NCBI GenBank assembly: GCA_900548315.1
Contig: URJU01000016.1
Coordinates: 1 to 20,853, forward strand
Length of the DNA: 20,853 nucleotides
Direction of reading: 5' to 3'
DNA from: an uncultured Coprococcus sp.
GTDB taxonomy: Bacteria > Bacillota > Clostridia > Lachnospirales > Lachnospiraceae
Shown: positions 8,150 to 14,304 of the stretch, piece after piece
Layout: every line of letters starts with the position of its first letter
Position numbering within the stretch: the stretch's first letter is position 1
The notes under the pieces: model-generated
What the model was told of the DNA's origin: nothing
Databases searched by the model: none
What the model saw: only the letters and a program-made list of their open reading frames with translations
Translations under genes and position numbers: made by a program

Positions 8150-9004
8150 TTAACCCTTTACAGCTCCACTTGTCATACCAGCAACGATATTCTTTGCCAG
8201 ACACAAGTAAACTATGATAACTGGGAGGATTGAACATGCGATGAACATGTAAACCTGACCCATATCAAACTTAAGGAAGTCAGCTCCACGAAGAAGTGCT
8301 ATCAGGATAGGCAGTGTCTTCTTGTTGTCTTTCTTAAGAACAAGAGCTGGTGTGAAGTAGTTATTCCAGCTTGATACGAATGAGAAGATCGCCTGTACTG
8401 CAATAGATGGCTTCATAAGCGGAAGCGCTATCTGATTGAAGATACGGAACTCTCCTGCACCGTCTATACGTGCTGACTCAAGCAGCTCCTTCGGAAGTCC
8501 TGCGTCCATGGACTGCTTCATGTAGAAGAATACTACAGGTGAAGCAATTGCTGGAACGATCAGCGGAATAAAGCTGTCCATAAGTCCCATCTTGTCAATC
8601 AACTGAACGAAACCTAGTGCAGTTACCTGTGTAGGGATCATCATGATTGCAAGTATGAATGTAAATATTGCCTTCTTCAACTTGAAATCGTATGCATAGA
8701 TTGCAAACGCTGTTACTGTTGAGAAGTACGTACATAAGAATGCTGTACATGCAGCAACTATAAAACTGTTAAGCAAGCCTGTAAATATAGGCTGCGTTCC
8801 ATGGATAATACCACTGAAGTTCTTAGCTGCGTACTTACTTGGGATCATGGTGAATCCACGGTTAAGCTCAGCATTCGATCTTGTCGCATTTATAAAAAGT
8901 ACATAGAACCAGAACAGACAAAGAATCGTGATAATTACGAATACTGTATATGCAATGATTCGCCTTGTCTTGACTGGTAAACCTCTTTCTTTCTTTCCGT
9001 CCAT
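8150..9004 (-). CDS. Carbohydrate ABC transporter permease, MalG/YesQ type
   Basis: A 284-residue inner-membrane permease of the binding-protein-dependent sugar importer type. The EAA loop that docks the ATPase is visible as ESARIDGAGEFRIFNQIALP with the conserved following KPSIA. Hydrophobic segments include the N-terminal one near 12-36 (IIAYTVFVIITILCLFWFY), ones around the sequence AFIVAACTAFLCTYFSTVTAFAIY region, and the C-terminal YMFIACSILPVIIVYLCLA. The C-terminus MTSGAVKG is characteristic of MalG-type subunits. I chose the ATG at 9002-9004 because AAAGGGGG is spaced correctly for it; the ATG two codons upstream (9008-9010) touches the G-run directly. The gene follows the partner permease after a few bases and precedes a terminator hairpin. 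No ATPase gene is nearby. Confidence 0.93.
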   Translation of the reverse strand: MDGKKERGLPVKTRRIIAYTVFVIITILCLFWFYVLFINATRSNAELNRGFTMIPSKYAAKNFSGIIHGTQPIFTGLLNSFIVAACTAFLCTYFSTVTAFAIYAYDFKLKKAIFTFILAIMMIPTQVTALGFVQLIDKMGLMDSFIPLIVPAIASPVVFFYMKQSMDAGLPKELLESARIDGAGEFRIFNQIALPLMKPSIAVQAIFSFVSSWNNYFTPALVLKKDNKKTLPILIALLRGADFLKFDMGQVYMFIACSILPVIIVYLCLAKNIVAGMTSGAVKG

Positions 9005-9018
9005 ATTCATCCCCCTTT

Positions 9019-9933
9019 CTACTTCTCGGTCTGCTTATTCATTCTGAATACAATCATACTCAAGATACCGGTTATAACGAACATGAATACGGAAAGGGCA
9101 CCGCCCATACCATAATTCTTACTGAACAAGTGCTTGTTCAGAGCCATGATAAGTGTCATGGTTGTGTTCTTTGGACCACCAGAACCGTTTGTCAGAATCT
9201 GTGGAACATCGAACATCTGGAGACCACCGATAAGAGATGTGATCATAACATATACCAAGATTGGTCTCAGTATAGGAAGTGTGATCTTGAAGAATACCTG
9301 GTTAGATGTAGCTCCATCCACCTCGGCCGCCTCATAAAGTGACGTGTCAATTCCAAGCATACCTGCCAGAAGAAGGATAGTTGTATTACCAAACCACATC
9401 AAGAAGTTCATGAATGCAACAAGTGTTCTTGCTGAGCCTGTATGTCCAAGGAAATCATATGGATTTCCCTCAGCTATTACTCCCATGCTCTGTAACATGC
9501 CATTGATAGGGCCTACCTTGGAGAACAGAGCAAAGAACAGCATCGCAAAAGCAGATGCCATGATCAGGTTTGGAAGATATATAACCGTCTGGAAGAATGC
9601 CTTACCCTTGAGTTTCAGGCTTGGGTTAGCAAACCATGAAGCAAGGAGAAGTGAAACAAGGATCTGTGGGACGAATCCCATGATCCACATAATCATTGTG
9701 TTTCCAAAATATGTCCAAATACTTCCGTTCTTGAACATACTAACATAGTTGTCCAATCCCACCGGTTCAGGGCCAATCTCCATAATTCCATCAAAGAAGT
9801 GCTTAAAGAAACTGTTATATATAGTTGAGCACAGTGGAATCAACTGGAAAATTATGAAAACAACCGCAAACGGAATCAAGAAAAAGTATCCCCAACGGTT
9901 ATAGCGTACTATGTTGCCTTTTTTACTTTTCAT
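9019..9933 (-). CDS. Carbohydrate ABC transporter permease, MalF/YesP type
   Basis: A 304-residue permease of the MalF-like side of a sugar importer. The first transmembrane segment is at about 14-36 (YFFLIPFAVVFIIFQLIPLC), followed by a periplasm-side equivalent loop with VGLDNYVSMFKNG. The EAA loop is EAAEVDGATSNQVFFKITLP with PILRPI after it, and near the end GGLQMFDVPQILTNGSGGP matches the conserved LF.IP..lT.GGP signature. The ATG has GGGAGG seven bases upstream. It forms the transmembrane pore with the next gene and receives substrate from the lipoprotein encoded upstream. The energising ATPase is not in the window; Firmicutes often use one shared MsmX-type ATPase for several such importers. 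A strong hairpin lies between it and the binding-protein gene. Confidence 0.94.
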   Translation of the reverse strand: MKSKKGNIVRYNRWGYFFLIPFAVVFIIFQLIPLCSTIYNSFFKHFFDGIMEIGPEPVGLDNYVSMFKNGSIWTYFGNTMIMWIMGFVPQILVSLLLASWFANPSLKLKGKAFFQTVIYLPNLIMASAFAMLFFALFSKVGPINGMLQSMGVIAEGNPYDFLGHTGSARTLVAFMNFLMWFGNTTILLLAGMLGIDTSLYEAAEVDGATSNQVFFKITLPILRPILVYVMITSLIGGLQMFDVPQILTNGSGGPKNTTMTLIMALNKHLFSKNYGMGGALSVFMFVITGILSMIVFRMNKQTEK

Positions 9934-9967
9934 TCTATAACCTCCCTAGTAAAGTCTGTATGAGCAT

Positions 9968-10005
9968 AAAAAACGTGCCCGTCTGGCACCTGCCAGACAG
10001 GCACG
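9968..10005 (-). terminator. Strong internal terminator/attenuator after the solute-binding-protein gene
   Basis: CGTGCCCGTCTGGCA (9974-9988) pairs with TGCCAGACAGGCACG (9991-10005) over 15 positions with one mismatch, giving a GC-rich stem. On the minus strand six T's follow (9968-9973). It sits 40 bases after the binding-protein stop and before the permease genes, the classic place for a hairpin that makes binding protein in excess over permeases, either by partial termination or by protecting the upstream mRNA. Confidence 0.9.
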
Positions 10006-10045
10006 CGTATAATACTATGCTTGTGTTATACAGACCTAATATTGA

Positions 10046-11467
10046 TTACTCTACTGTGATTGCTGGATACTTTGTAGCAACATCCTGCTTGAATGCCTCA
10101 ACAGCCTCATCGTATGTAGCGTACTGACCTGTGAAGTAATCCTTCATAGCCTTCTGGAATGACTCATTGCATCCCTGATCGTAAGCTGAGATGTTAGAAA
10201 GGTCGATCTTCTCAACGCCTGCACAGAACATACCGATTGGGTTCTGTCCGCCAAGTACTGCATCACCATATGATGTATCAGCAGCCATAGCATCCATAGC
10301 TGGCTTGTTGTTTACGAAGTCGTTATCAGCCTTAACTATATCTGTCATGATATCTGTATCTGTTGTAAGTTTTCTCATGATATCAGCAACAAGTGTTGGG
10401 TTGTCTGTGCCTGTAGCACCACAGATCCATGTACCACCCCAGAAGAATCCCTGAGGTCCTGTTGTTGCGCCCCAACCGCCTGCATGTGCGATTGACTTCT
10501 CATCATCAGCAGCCATTGAGAAATCGATCATCCAAGCTGGTCCGAAGTAAGCGAATACCTTTCCTTCTGGATAGAATCCAGCTTTCCACTCATCGCCCCA
10601 AAGGTCGCCAGTTGTTGTCTGACCAGCATCAAATGATGCCTTCTCTGCATCTGCCCAAGCCTTGAACTGTGGATCGATGTTGAGCTTGCCATCCTCAACC
10701 CACTTGCTTGATACGTTGTTTGAATATACACGATATGTATCGTTAACTGTTGCTGTGAGCTTGTAGCCCTTAGCTGCTAACTCTGTACCTGTTGCATAGA
10801 ATGTATCCCAATCTGATACATGCTTCTGAACCTCTTCAGGATCGTCTGATCCCCACATATCCTTTGCGATGTCTCTGTTGTAGATAAGAACACCAGGACA
10901 GCCCTGCCATGAAACACCCTTAAGTGTTCCGTTTGAATCTGTCATAACGTCCTTTGTGTACTGATACTGGTTTGCAAGCTCGTCATCTGTGATTCCGAGA
11001 TCTGAAACTGACATTGTGTAGTCTGTATCAACATACTTAAGTGCGTAATCAGCCTCTACAAGGAATAAATCGATCTTGTCATCTGCTGATGCATCTGCCT
11101 GCTTAAGTAACTGCTGATCCAGGTTATTCTGGTAAGCGTTGTCATCTGAAGGAACGATTACCCAATTAACATCAACATCACCGATCTTACCATGAGTTCC
11201 ATCAACCTCTTCATATCCTGGATAGTGAGCTGTAAGTCTTGACTTGAACTCCTCGTTCCAAGCGTAGATGTTAAGAATCTTGCCCTCATCACTGTTGCTT
11301 ACTTCTGCCTCTGAAGTAGTATCTGATGCGTCGTCCTTTGCTGCCTCTGTTGTTGTGTCGTCCTTCTTAGCCTCTGTTGTTGCGTCATCCTTACCACCAC
11401 AAGCTACGAGTGAAAGTCCCATAGCACATGCTAATGAAAGAACTAATGCCTTCTTGAATTTTCTCAC
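10046..11467 (-). CDS. Extracellular sugar-binding lipoprotein of an ABC importer
   Basis: A 473-residue solute-binding protein of the family-1 (carbohydrate) type, tethered outside the membrane. The signal peptide ends in lipobox LVAC with Cys23. Residues about 29-60 are a Thr/Glu/Lys/Asp tether with repeated units TTEAKKDD and TTEAAKDD. The mature fold starts at KILNIYAWNEEFKSRL. Downstream motifs fit the family: IDLFLVEADYALKY, a mid-part VLIYNRDIAKDMWG, and FAYFGPAWMIDF. The start is GTG (11465-11467) with AAGGAGGG eight bases upstream, a strong site. It is the first gene of the operon, under its own promoter, and is followed by a strong hairpin. The bound sugar cannot be told from sequence; no glycosidase gene lies in the operon to hint at it. 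Confidence 0.92.
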   Translation of the reverse strand: MRKFKKALVLSLACAMGLSLVACGGKDDATTEAKKDDTTTEAAKDDASDTTSEAEVSNSDEGKILNIYAWNEEFKSRLTAHYPGYEEVDGTHGKIGDVDVNWVIVPSDDNAYQNNLDQQLLKQADASADDKIDLFLVEADYALKYVDTDYTMSVSDLGITDDELANQYQYTKDVMTDSNGTLKGVSWQGCPGVLIYNRDIAKDMWGSDDPEEVQKHVSDWDTFYATGTELAAKGYKLTATVNDTYRVYSNNVSSKWVEDGKLNIDPQFKAWADAEKASFDAGQTTTGDLWGDEWKAGFYPEGKVFAYFGPAWMIDFSMAADDEKSIAHAGGWGATTGPQGFFWGGTWICGATGTDNPTLVADIMRKLTTDTDIMTDIVKADNDFVNNKPAMDAMAADTSYGDAVLGGQNPIGMFCAGVEKIDLSNISAYDQGCNESFQKAMKDYFTGQYATYDEAVEAFKQDVATKYPAITVE

Positions 11468-11667
11468 AAAAAAACCCTCCTTAAAAATATAATCTCTTAC
11501 TCAAATGTGGCAACTTGCCAAACTCCTTTCATACCGGCTAGGCAACCGATAATCAGTCGTCTGTCAATTTAGCCAACTTTCGAGTTCGTTTTATGAACTT
11601 GATAAGCAATTTTACTAATCGTTGCTAACAGTTCATTACCCATTTTCCATCGCTTTTCCTTAGCGAC
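11468..11667 (-). promoter_or_regulatory. Long structured 5' leader of the sugar ABC operon
   Basis: Between the predicted start of transcription (about 11667) and the GTG start lie about 200 untranslated bases with several short inverted repeats on the minus strand. TCGCT..AGCGA lies close to +3 to +20. AGTTC-N7-GAACT lies mid-leader. TGGCA-N3-TGCCA lies just before the ribosome site. A TTGCC upstream could pair with the GGCAA of the last hairpin, giving an alternative fold. The first repeat is placed where a repressor operator would be. No known riboswitch class was recognised. Confidence 0.45.
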
Positions 11668-11673
11668 AATGTC

Positions 11674-11702
11674 ATTATAGGACATATTAGACAATAATGC
11701 AA
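11674..11702 (-). promoter_or_regulatory. Sigma-A promoter of the sugar ABC operon
   Basis: On the minus strand -35 TTGCAT (11697-11702), 17-base spacer, and a perfect -10 TATAAT (11674-11679). It lies about 200 bases upstream of the binding-protein start, and no other comparable pair was seen closer to the gene. Confidence 0.75.
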
Positions 11703-11734
11703 GTACTTTTTTCGCTTTTTTATGGTAAATTTGT

Positions 11735-11761
11735 AAATAACACGGCTAAATAGCCTTATTT
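11735..11761 (-). terminator. Possible weak terminator at the end of the hydrolase gene
   Basis: AAATAA and TTATTT flank GGCT-N4-AGCC, with a 3-base bulge, and the repeat overlaps the stop codon. No clean U-run follows on the minus strand, so termination is uncertain and read-through toward the sugar operon is possible. Confidence 0.35.
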
Positions 11762-12958
11762 AACCCTGCTGCTTATGTATTCTTTGATCAAATCAGCCAC
11801 TTTTTGTGGATTATATACAATCAGGCGGTCATAACCAGACATCTCTGTCATCTCCACATTGCTGTGTAACTCTGCATATTCTTTATAGTATGAATTGTAT
11901 GTGCCAGCAGGGTCTTCCTCGGAATTTTGCACCAGATCTTCGTATGTCTCCAGTGTATCATCATCCTGATGGAGAAACGGATCCGTATAAGGATTGCAGT
12001 ATATCATATACATAGGAGTCTTCTCCGGAAGTCCAAGTGCAGCCACCTTGTTAGCATTTTTCACAAGGTTCTTGTCCTCATTGTACATACCCTGGGTATA
12101 AAGCCCCTTTTCAATAATGGCATTTCTCCTATCCATCTGGTCCTTTGTGTATATATTGTAGGAATTATCAGGCAGCACACTGTCTGAAAGTCTCTGTCCG
12201 CCAATCTTGACAAGCTCAAGCATGATTTTGTTTTCAAATGAACAATATGCATCCTCATCCATTCCCTCATACTGATCTGGGAAATACATCTGGAGTCCCA
12301 CTATCGCCTCCACCTCATCAGGATACTCATCTGCCCAGTCCACAGCCAATGTTCCGCCGCTCTTGCTCGCCACAAGTATATATGAAGTTCTTCCTGTGAC
12401 AGCCTTGACTGCCGCTCTTGTCTCGGCCAGCATTGAGTCTATGTCCTTCGGCGCATTCCAGTCATCACTGTAACCACTTCCGCTCCTGTCCACATATATG
12501 AGTTCATAGTCAGAAAGTTCATCGAACAACGGTTCAAGCGCTATCGAATCATCTGCAGTCTTATTCGGGTGTATGAACACAAGAGCATGTTCTGCAGTTT
12601 CATCTCCCCTGTGTACAACATGTATCTCATGCCCATCTATCTCCACCATCTGTCCCGGAGGGGTCAGGTATTTCTCTTCTTTCTTGAGAGCTTCCCTATG
12701 TTTTACATTTGCATAGATAAGCACGCTGCCAAACATCACAACCGTTGCCAGCAGGACTATTCCCACAGCCTTAAGGAGCATCTTGCCCATTTTCTTTCGT
12801 TCTTTATTCTTTTCCTCTCTGGTCATCGACATACTCACCGACTTTGGCGGCTCTTTAGGCATTGTTTTCGGGATCATTTTCTCGTTGTTTTTCTCGTTAG
12901 TCTTCTTATCAGCATTCATACCTGCGTTTTTACCTCTGTTTCTCTTCTTTTTAGTCAT
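11756..12958 (-). CDS. Membrane-anchored alpha/beta hydrolase-fold protein, catalytic His apparently replaced
   Basis: A 400-residue protein with a long basic cytoplasmic N-terminus (1-60, many Lys/Asn), one transmembrane segment (about 61-83, KAVGIVLLATVVMFGSVLIY) and an exterior alpha/beta hydrolase-like domain (about 100-398). DRSGSGYSD (157-165) matches the conserved strand-4 loop. The nucleophile elbow reads ASKSGG with Ser200, having Ser where GxSxG has its first Gly. Near the end, SGYDRLIVYNPQKVADLI (374-391) aligns with the usual G-H-x-x-x-x-x-x-P segment, but the His position holds Tyr376. The oxyanion-side HG motif is also changed (FIHPNKT). It may be a weak or non-catalytic member. 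The ATG at 12956-12958 was chosen; no strong ribosome site is visible, and a TTG start at 12982 is possible. It has its own promoter at 12996-13024 and diverges from the next gene. Confidence 0.8.
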   Translation of the reverse strand: MTKKKRNRGKNAGMNADKKTNEKNNEKMIPKTMPKEPPKSVSMSMTREEKNKERKKMGKMLLKAVGIVLLATVVMFGSVLIYANVKHREALKKEEKYLTPPGQMVEIDGHEIHVVHRGDETAEHALVFIHPNKTADDSIALEPLFDELSDYELIYVDRSGSGYSDDWNAPKDIDSMLAETRAAVKAVTGRTSYILVASKSGGTLAVDWADEYPDEVEAIVGLQMYFPDQYEGMDEDAYCSFENKIMLELVKIGGQRLSDSVLPDNSYNIYTKDQMDRRNAIIEKGLYTQGMYNEDKNLVKNANKVAALGLPEKTPMYMIYCNPYTDPFLHQDDDTLETYEDLVQNSEEDPAGTYNSYYKEYAELHSNVEMTEMSGYDRLIVYNPQKVADLIKEYISSRVK

Positions 12959-12995
12959 TGTGTCCAAATTAATGCGGAACAACGTAATACAATCT

Positions 12996-13024
12996 ATGAT
13001 ATACCAACAAATGTTAAAAGTAAA
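12996..13024 (-). promoter_or_regulatory. Promoter of the hydrolase-fold gene
   Basis: On the minus strand -35 TTTACT (13019-13024), 17-base spacer, -10 TATCAT (12996-13001). It sits 38 bases upstream of the ATG. It is divergent from the promoter at 13045-13073, with only 20 bases between their -35 boxes. Confidence 0.6.
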
Positions 13025-13044
13025 TAAATTCTATTTGCCCTCGG

Positions 13045-13073
13045 TTTACTTATATTTTCCTTTATGCTACTAT
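13045..13073 (+). promoter_or_regulatory. Promoter of the plus-strand membrane protein gene
   Basis: -35 TTTACT (13045-13050), 17-base spacer, -10 TACTAT (13068-13073). The -35 hexamer is identical to that of the divergent promoter, so one regulator could bind the 20 bases between them. Confidence 0.6.
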
Positions 13074-13106
13074 CAAATACAGGATCTTGATAAATAATCA
13101 TCAAAG

Positions 13107-13134
13107 AAAGGACATCTGCAAATGTAGTTGCAGA
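13107..13134 (+). promoter_or_regulatory. Leader hairpin whose loop is a start-stop pair (ATG TAG)
   Basis: AAAGGA (13107-13112) is followed after nine bases by ATG directly followed by TAG (13122-13127). These six bases are exactly the loop of a perfect 7-bp stem TCTGCAA / TTGCAGA (13115-13121, 13128-13134). It lies in the leader, 22 bases before the main ATG, which itself lacks a strong ribosome site. It may modulate translation, or be chance. Confidence 0.4.
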
Positions 13135-13156
13135 GATACAGGTAACATCAAAGTAT

Positions 13157-14146
13157 ATGTCTAAAAAAAATAAGAATTCAAAAAACAAACGTCCAGCAGC
13201 GAAAAATCAGGGCAAGCAGGCTGTGCAGTCAAAACATGCAGCCACAGACAATGCCGTATACGGCAAGATCGCAGATACAAAAGAACAGAATGCCCAGAAT
13301 ACGGCAGCTGAGGCTGCAAAACAGCCTGAAAAATTCAGAAAAATCAGCGTTGATGGCACCGACGACAAAATGCCCCACAGCAAGCCGGCAAAAAAGAGTC
13401 TGCACGCAGACAGCAACCTTGATATGCTGAACATGAGCAAAAAAGAGCGCAGGGCAGCAAAAAAAGAATTATACCAGAAGAACACAGAAGGGATGAGCCG
13501 TAAGGAGAAATTCTCATACTTCTTTGACTACTACAAATGGCAAGTTATAACCCCAATATTAATCGTTGCATTTGTTTGTTATCTATCAGTGACCATCTAT
13601 ATGAACAAGCGACCTGTAGCACTCGGTTTTGTCATTCTAAATGCACAGGATACCGAGGCTGTTGATCTGTCTTTTGAAGATGACTACATAGATTACATTA
13701 ACATAACCGGCAGCTATCAGTTCAAGGAATCCGTCGGATTAGATATCGACTATGACTATTATACTGAGCATTCCGAGTACATCCAGACAAGCAACAGTAC
13801 AGACTACAGCATTTTGTCATCCGACTGCGATCTCGGAACATATGACGTTATTATAAGCAATGCAACAGGTATCAAGTACTGTTCTGCACAGAACATCTCC
13901 AAGCCATTAAAAGGTTATCTGAGTGAATCGGCGTATGCCGCTCTTGAACCTTACATGGTGGAATTCGATGATCCAAATGGAACCTCAAGAACATATGCCA
14001 TAGATATCAGTGATACCCAGTTTGCCAAAAATCTGAATTCGGGATACTCCGATGTATATGTCGCTTTCCCAGGAGCAATCGACAGAAACTACACCAACTC
14101 ACTCAAGTTCCTTGAGTATGTGCTTGGCATAGACCTCTCCGAATAA
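13157..14146 (+). CDS. Single-pass membrane protein of unknown function with exterior C-terminal domain
   Basis: A 329-residue protein I do not recognise. Residues 1-115 are hydrophilic and probably disordered, rich in Lys, Ala and Gln (SKKNKNSKNKRPAAKNQGK) with KKERRAAKKELYQKN near 95-109. MSRKEKFSYFFDYYKWQ at 113-129 is a juxtamembrane pattern seen in many clostridial membrane proteins and leads into one transmembrane helix (about 129-149, ITPILIVAFVCYLSVTIYMN). The exterior part (150-329) is acidic and Tyr/Asp/Ser rich (LDIDYDYYTEHSEY), with only one Cys pair candidate (SSDCDLG, YCSAQN). The ATG at 13157 has no strong ribosome site. It has its own promoter and ends before a perfect convergent terminator. 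The divergent neighbour has the same layout of basic tail, one helix and exterior domain, which suggests shared localisation. Confidence 0.75.
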   Translation: MSKKNKNSKNKRPAAKNQGKQAVQSKHAATDNAVYGKIADTKEQNAQNTAAEAAKQPEKFRKISVDGTDDKMPHSKPAKKSLHADSNLDMLNMSKKERRAAKKELYQKNTEGMSRKEKFSYFFDYYKWQVITPILIVAFVCYLSVTIYMNKRPVALGFVILNAQDTEAVDLSFEDDYIDYINITGSYQFKESVGLDIDYDYYTEHSEYIQTSNSTDYSILSSDCDLGTYDVIISNATGIKYCSAQNISKPLKGYLSESAYAALEPYMVEFDDPNGTSRTYAIDISDTQFAKNLNSGYSDVYVAFPGAIDRNYTNSLKFLEYVLGIDLSE

Positions 14147-14156
14147 CATATCATAT

Positions 14157-14230
14157 AAAAAGGAAACGCATGATGTATCTGTTCATACCACCACACTGGA
14201 TCTTAACAGCACATCATGCGTTTTCTTTTT
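14157..14230 (+). terminator. Bidirectional terminator between convergent genes
   Basis: AAAAAGGAAACGCATGATGT (14157-14176) pairs with ACATCATGCGTTTTCTTTTT (14211-14230) over 20 positions with one G-U. The 34-base loop holds a further CTGTT/AACAG pairing. A-runs on the left and T-runs on the right let it serve the plus-strand membrane protein gene and the minus-strand ABC-F gene. Confidence 0.9.
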
Positions 14231-14304
14231 ATTTGTATTTTCTTATTTCAATCTCGCTTATTTCATTTTCTTTTATCCAGGCAATTACATGACATCCGAT
14301 GTTG

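Noticed and set aside
11280..11400. Short imperfect repeats in the binding-protein gene as a regulatory or mobile repeat
   Set aside because: They encode the Thr/Glu/Lys/Asp tether after the lipidation Cys, common in such lipoproteins.
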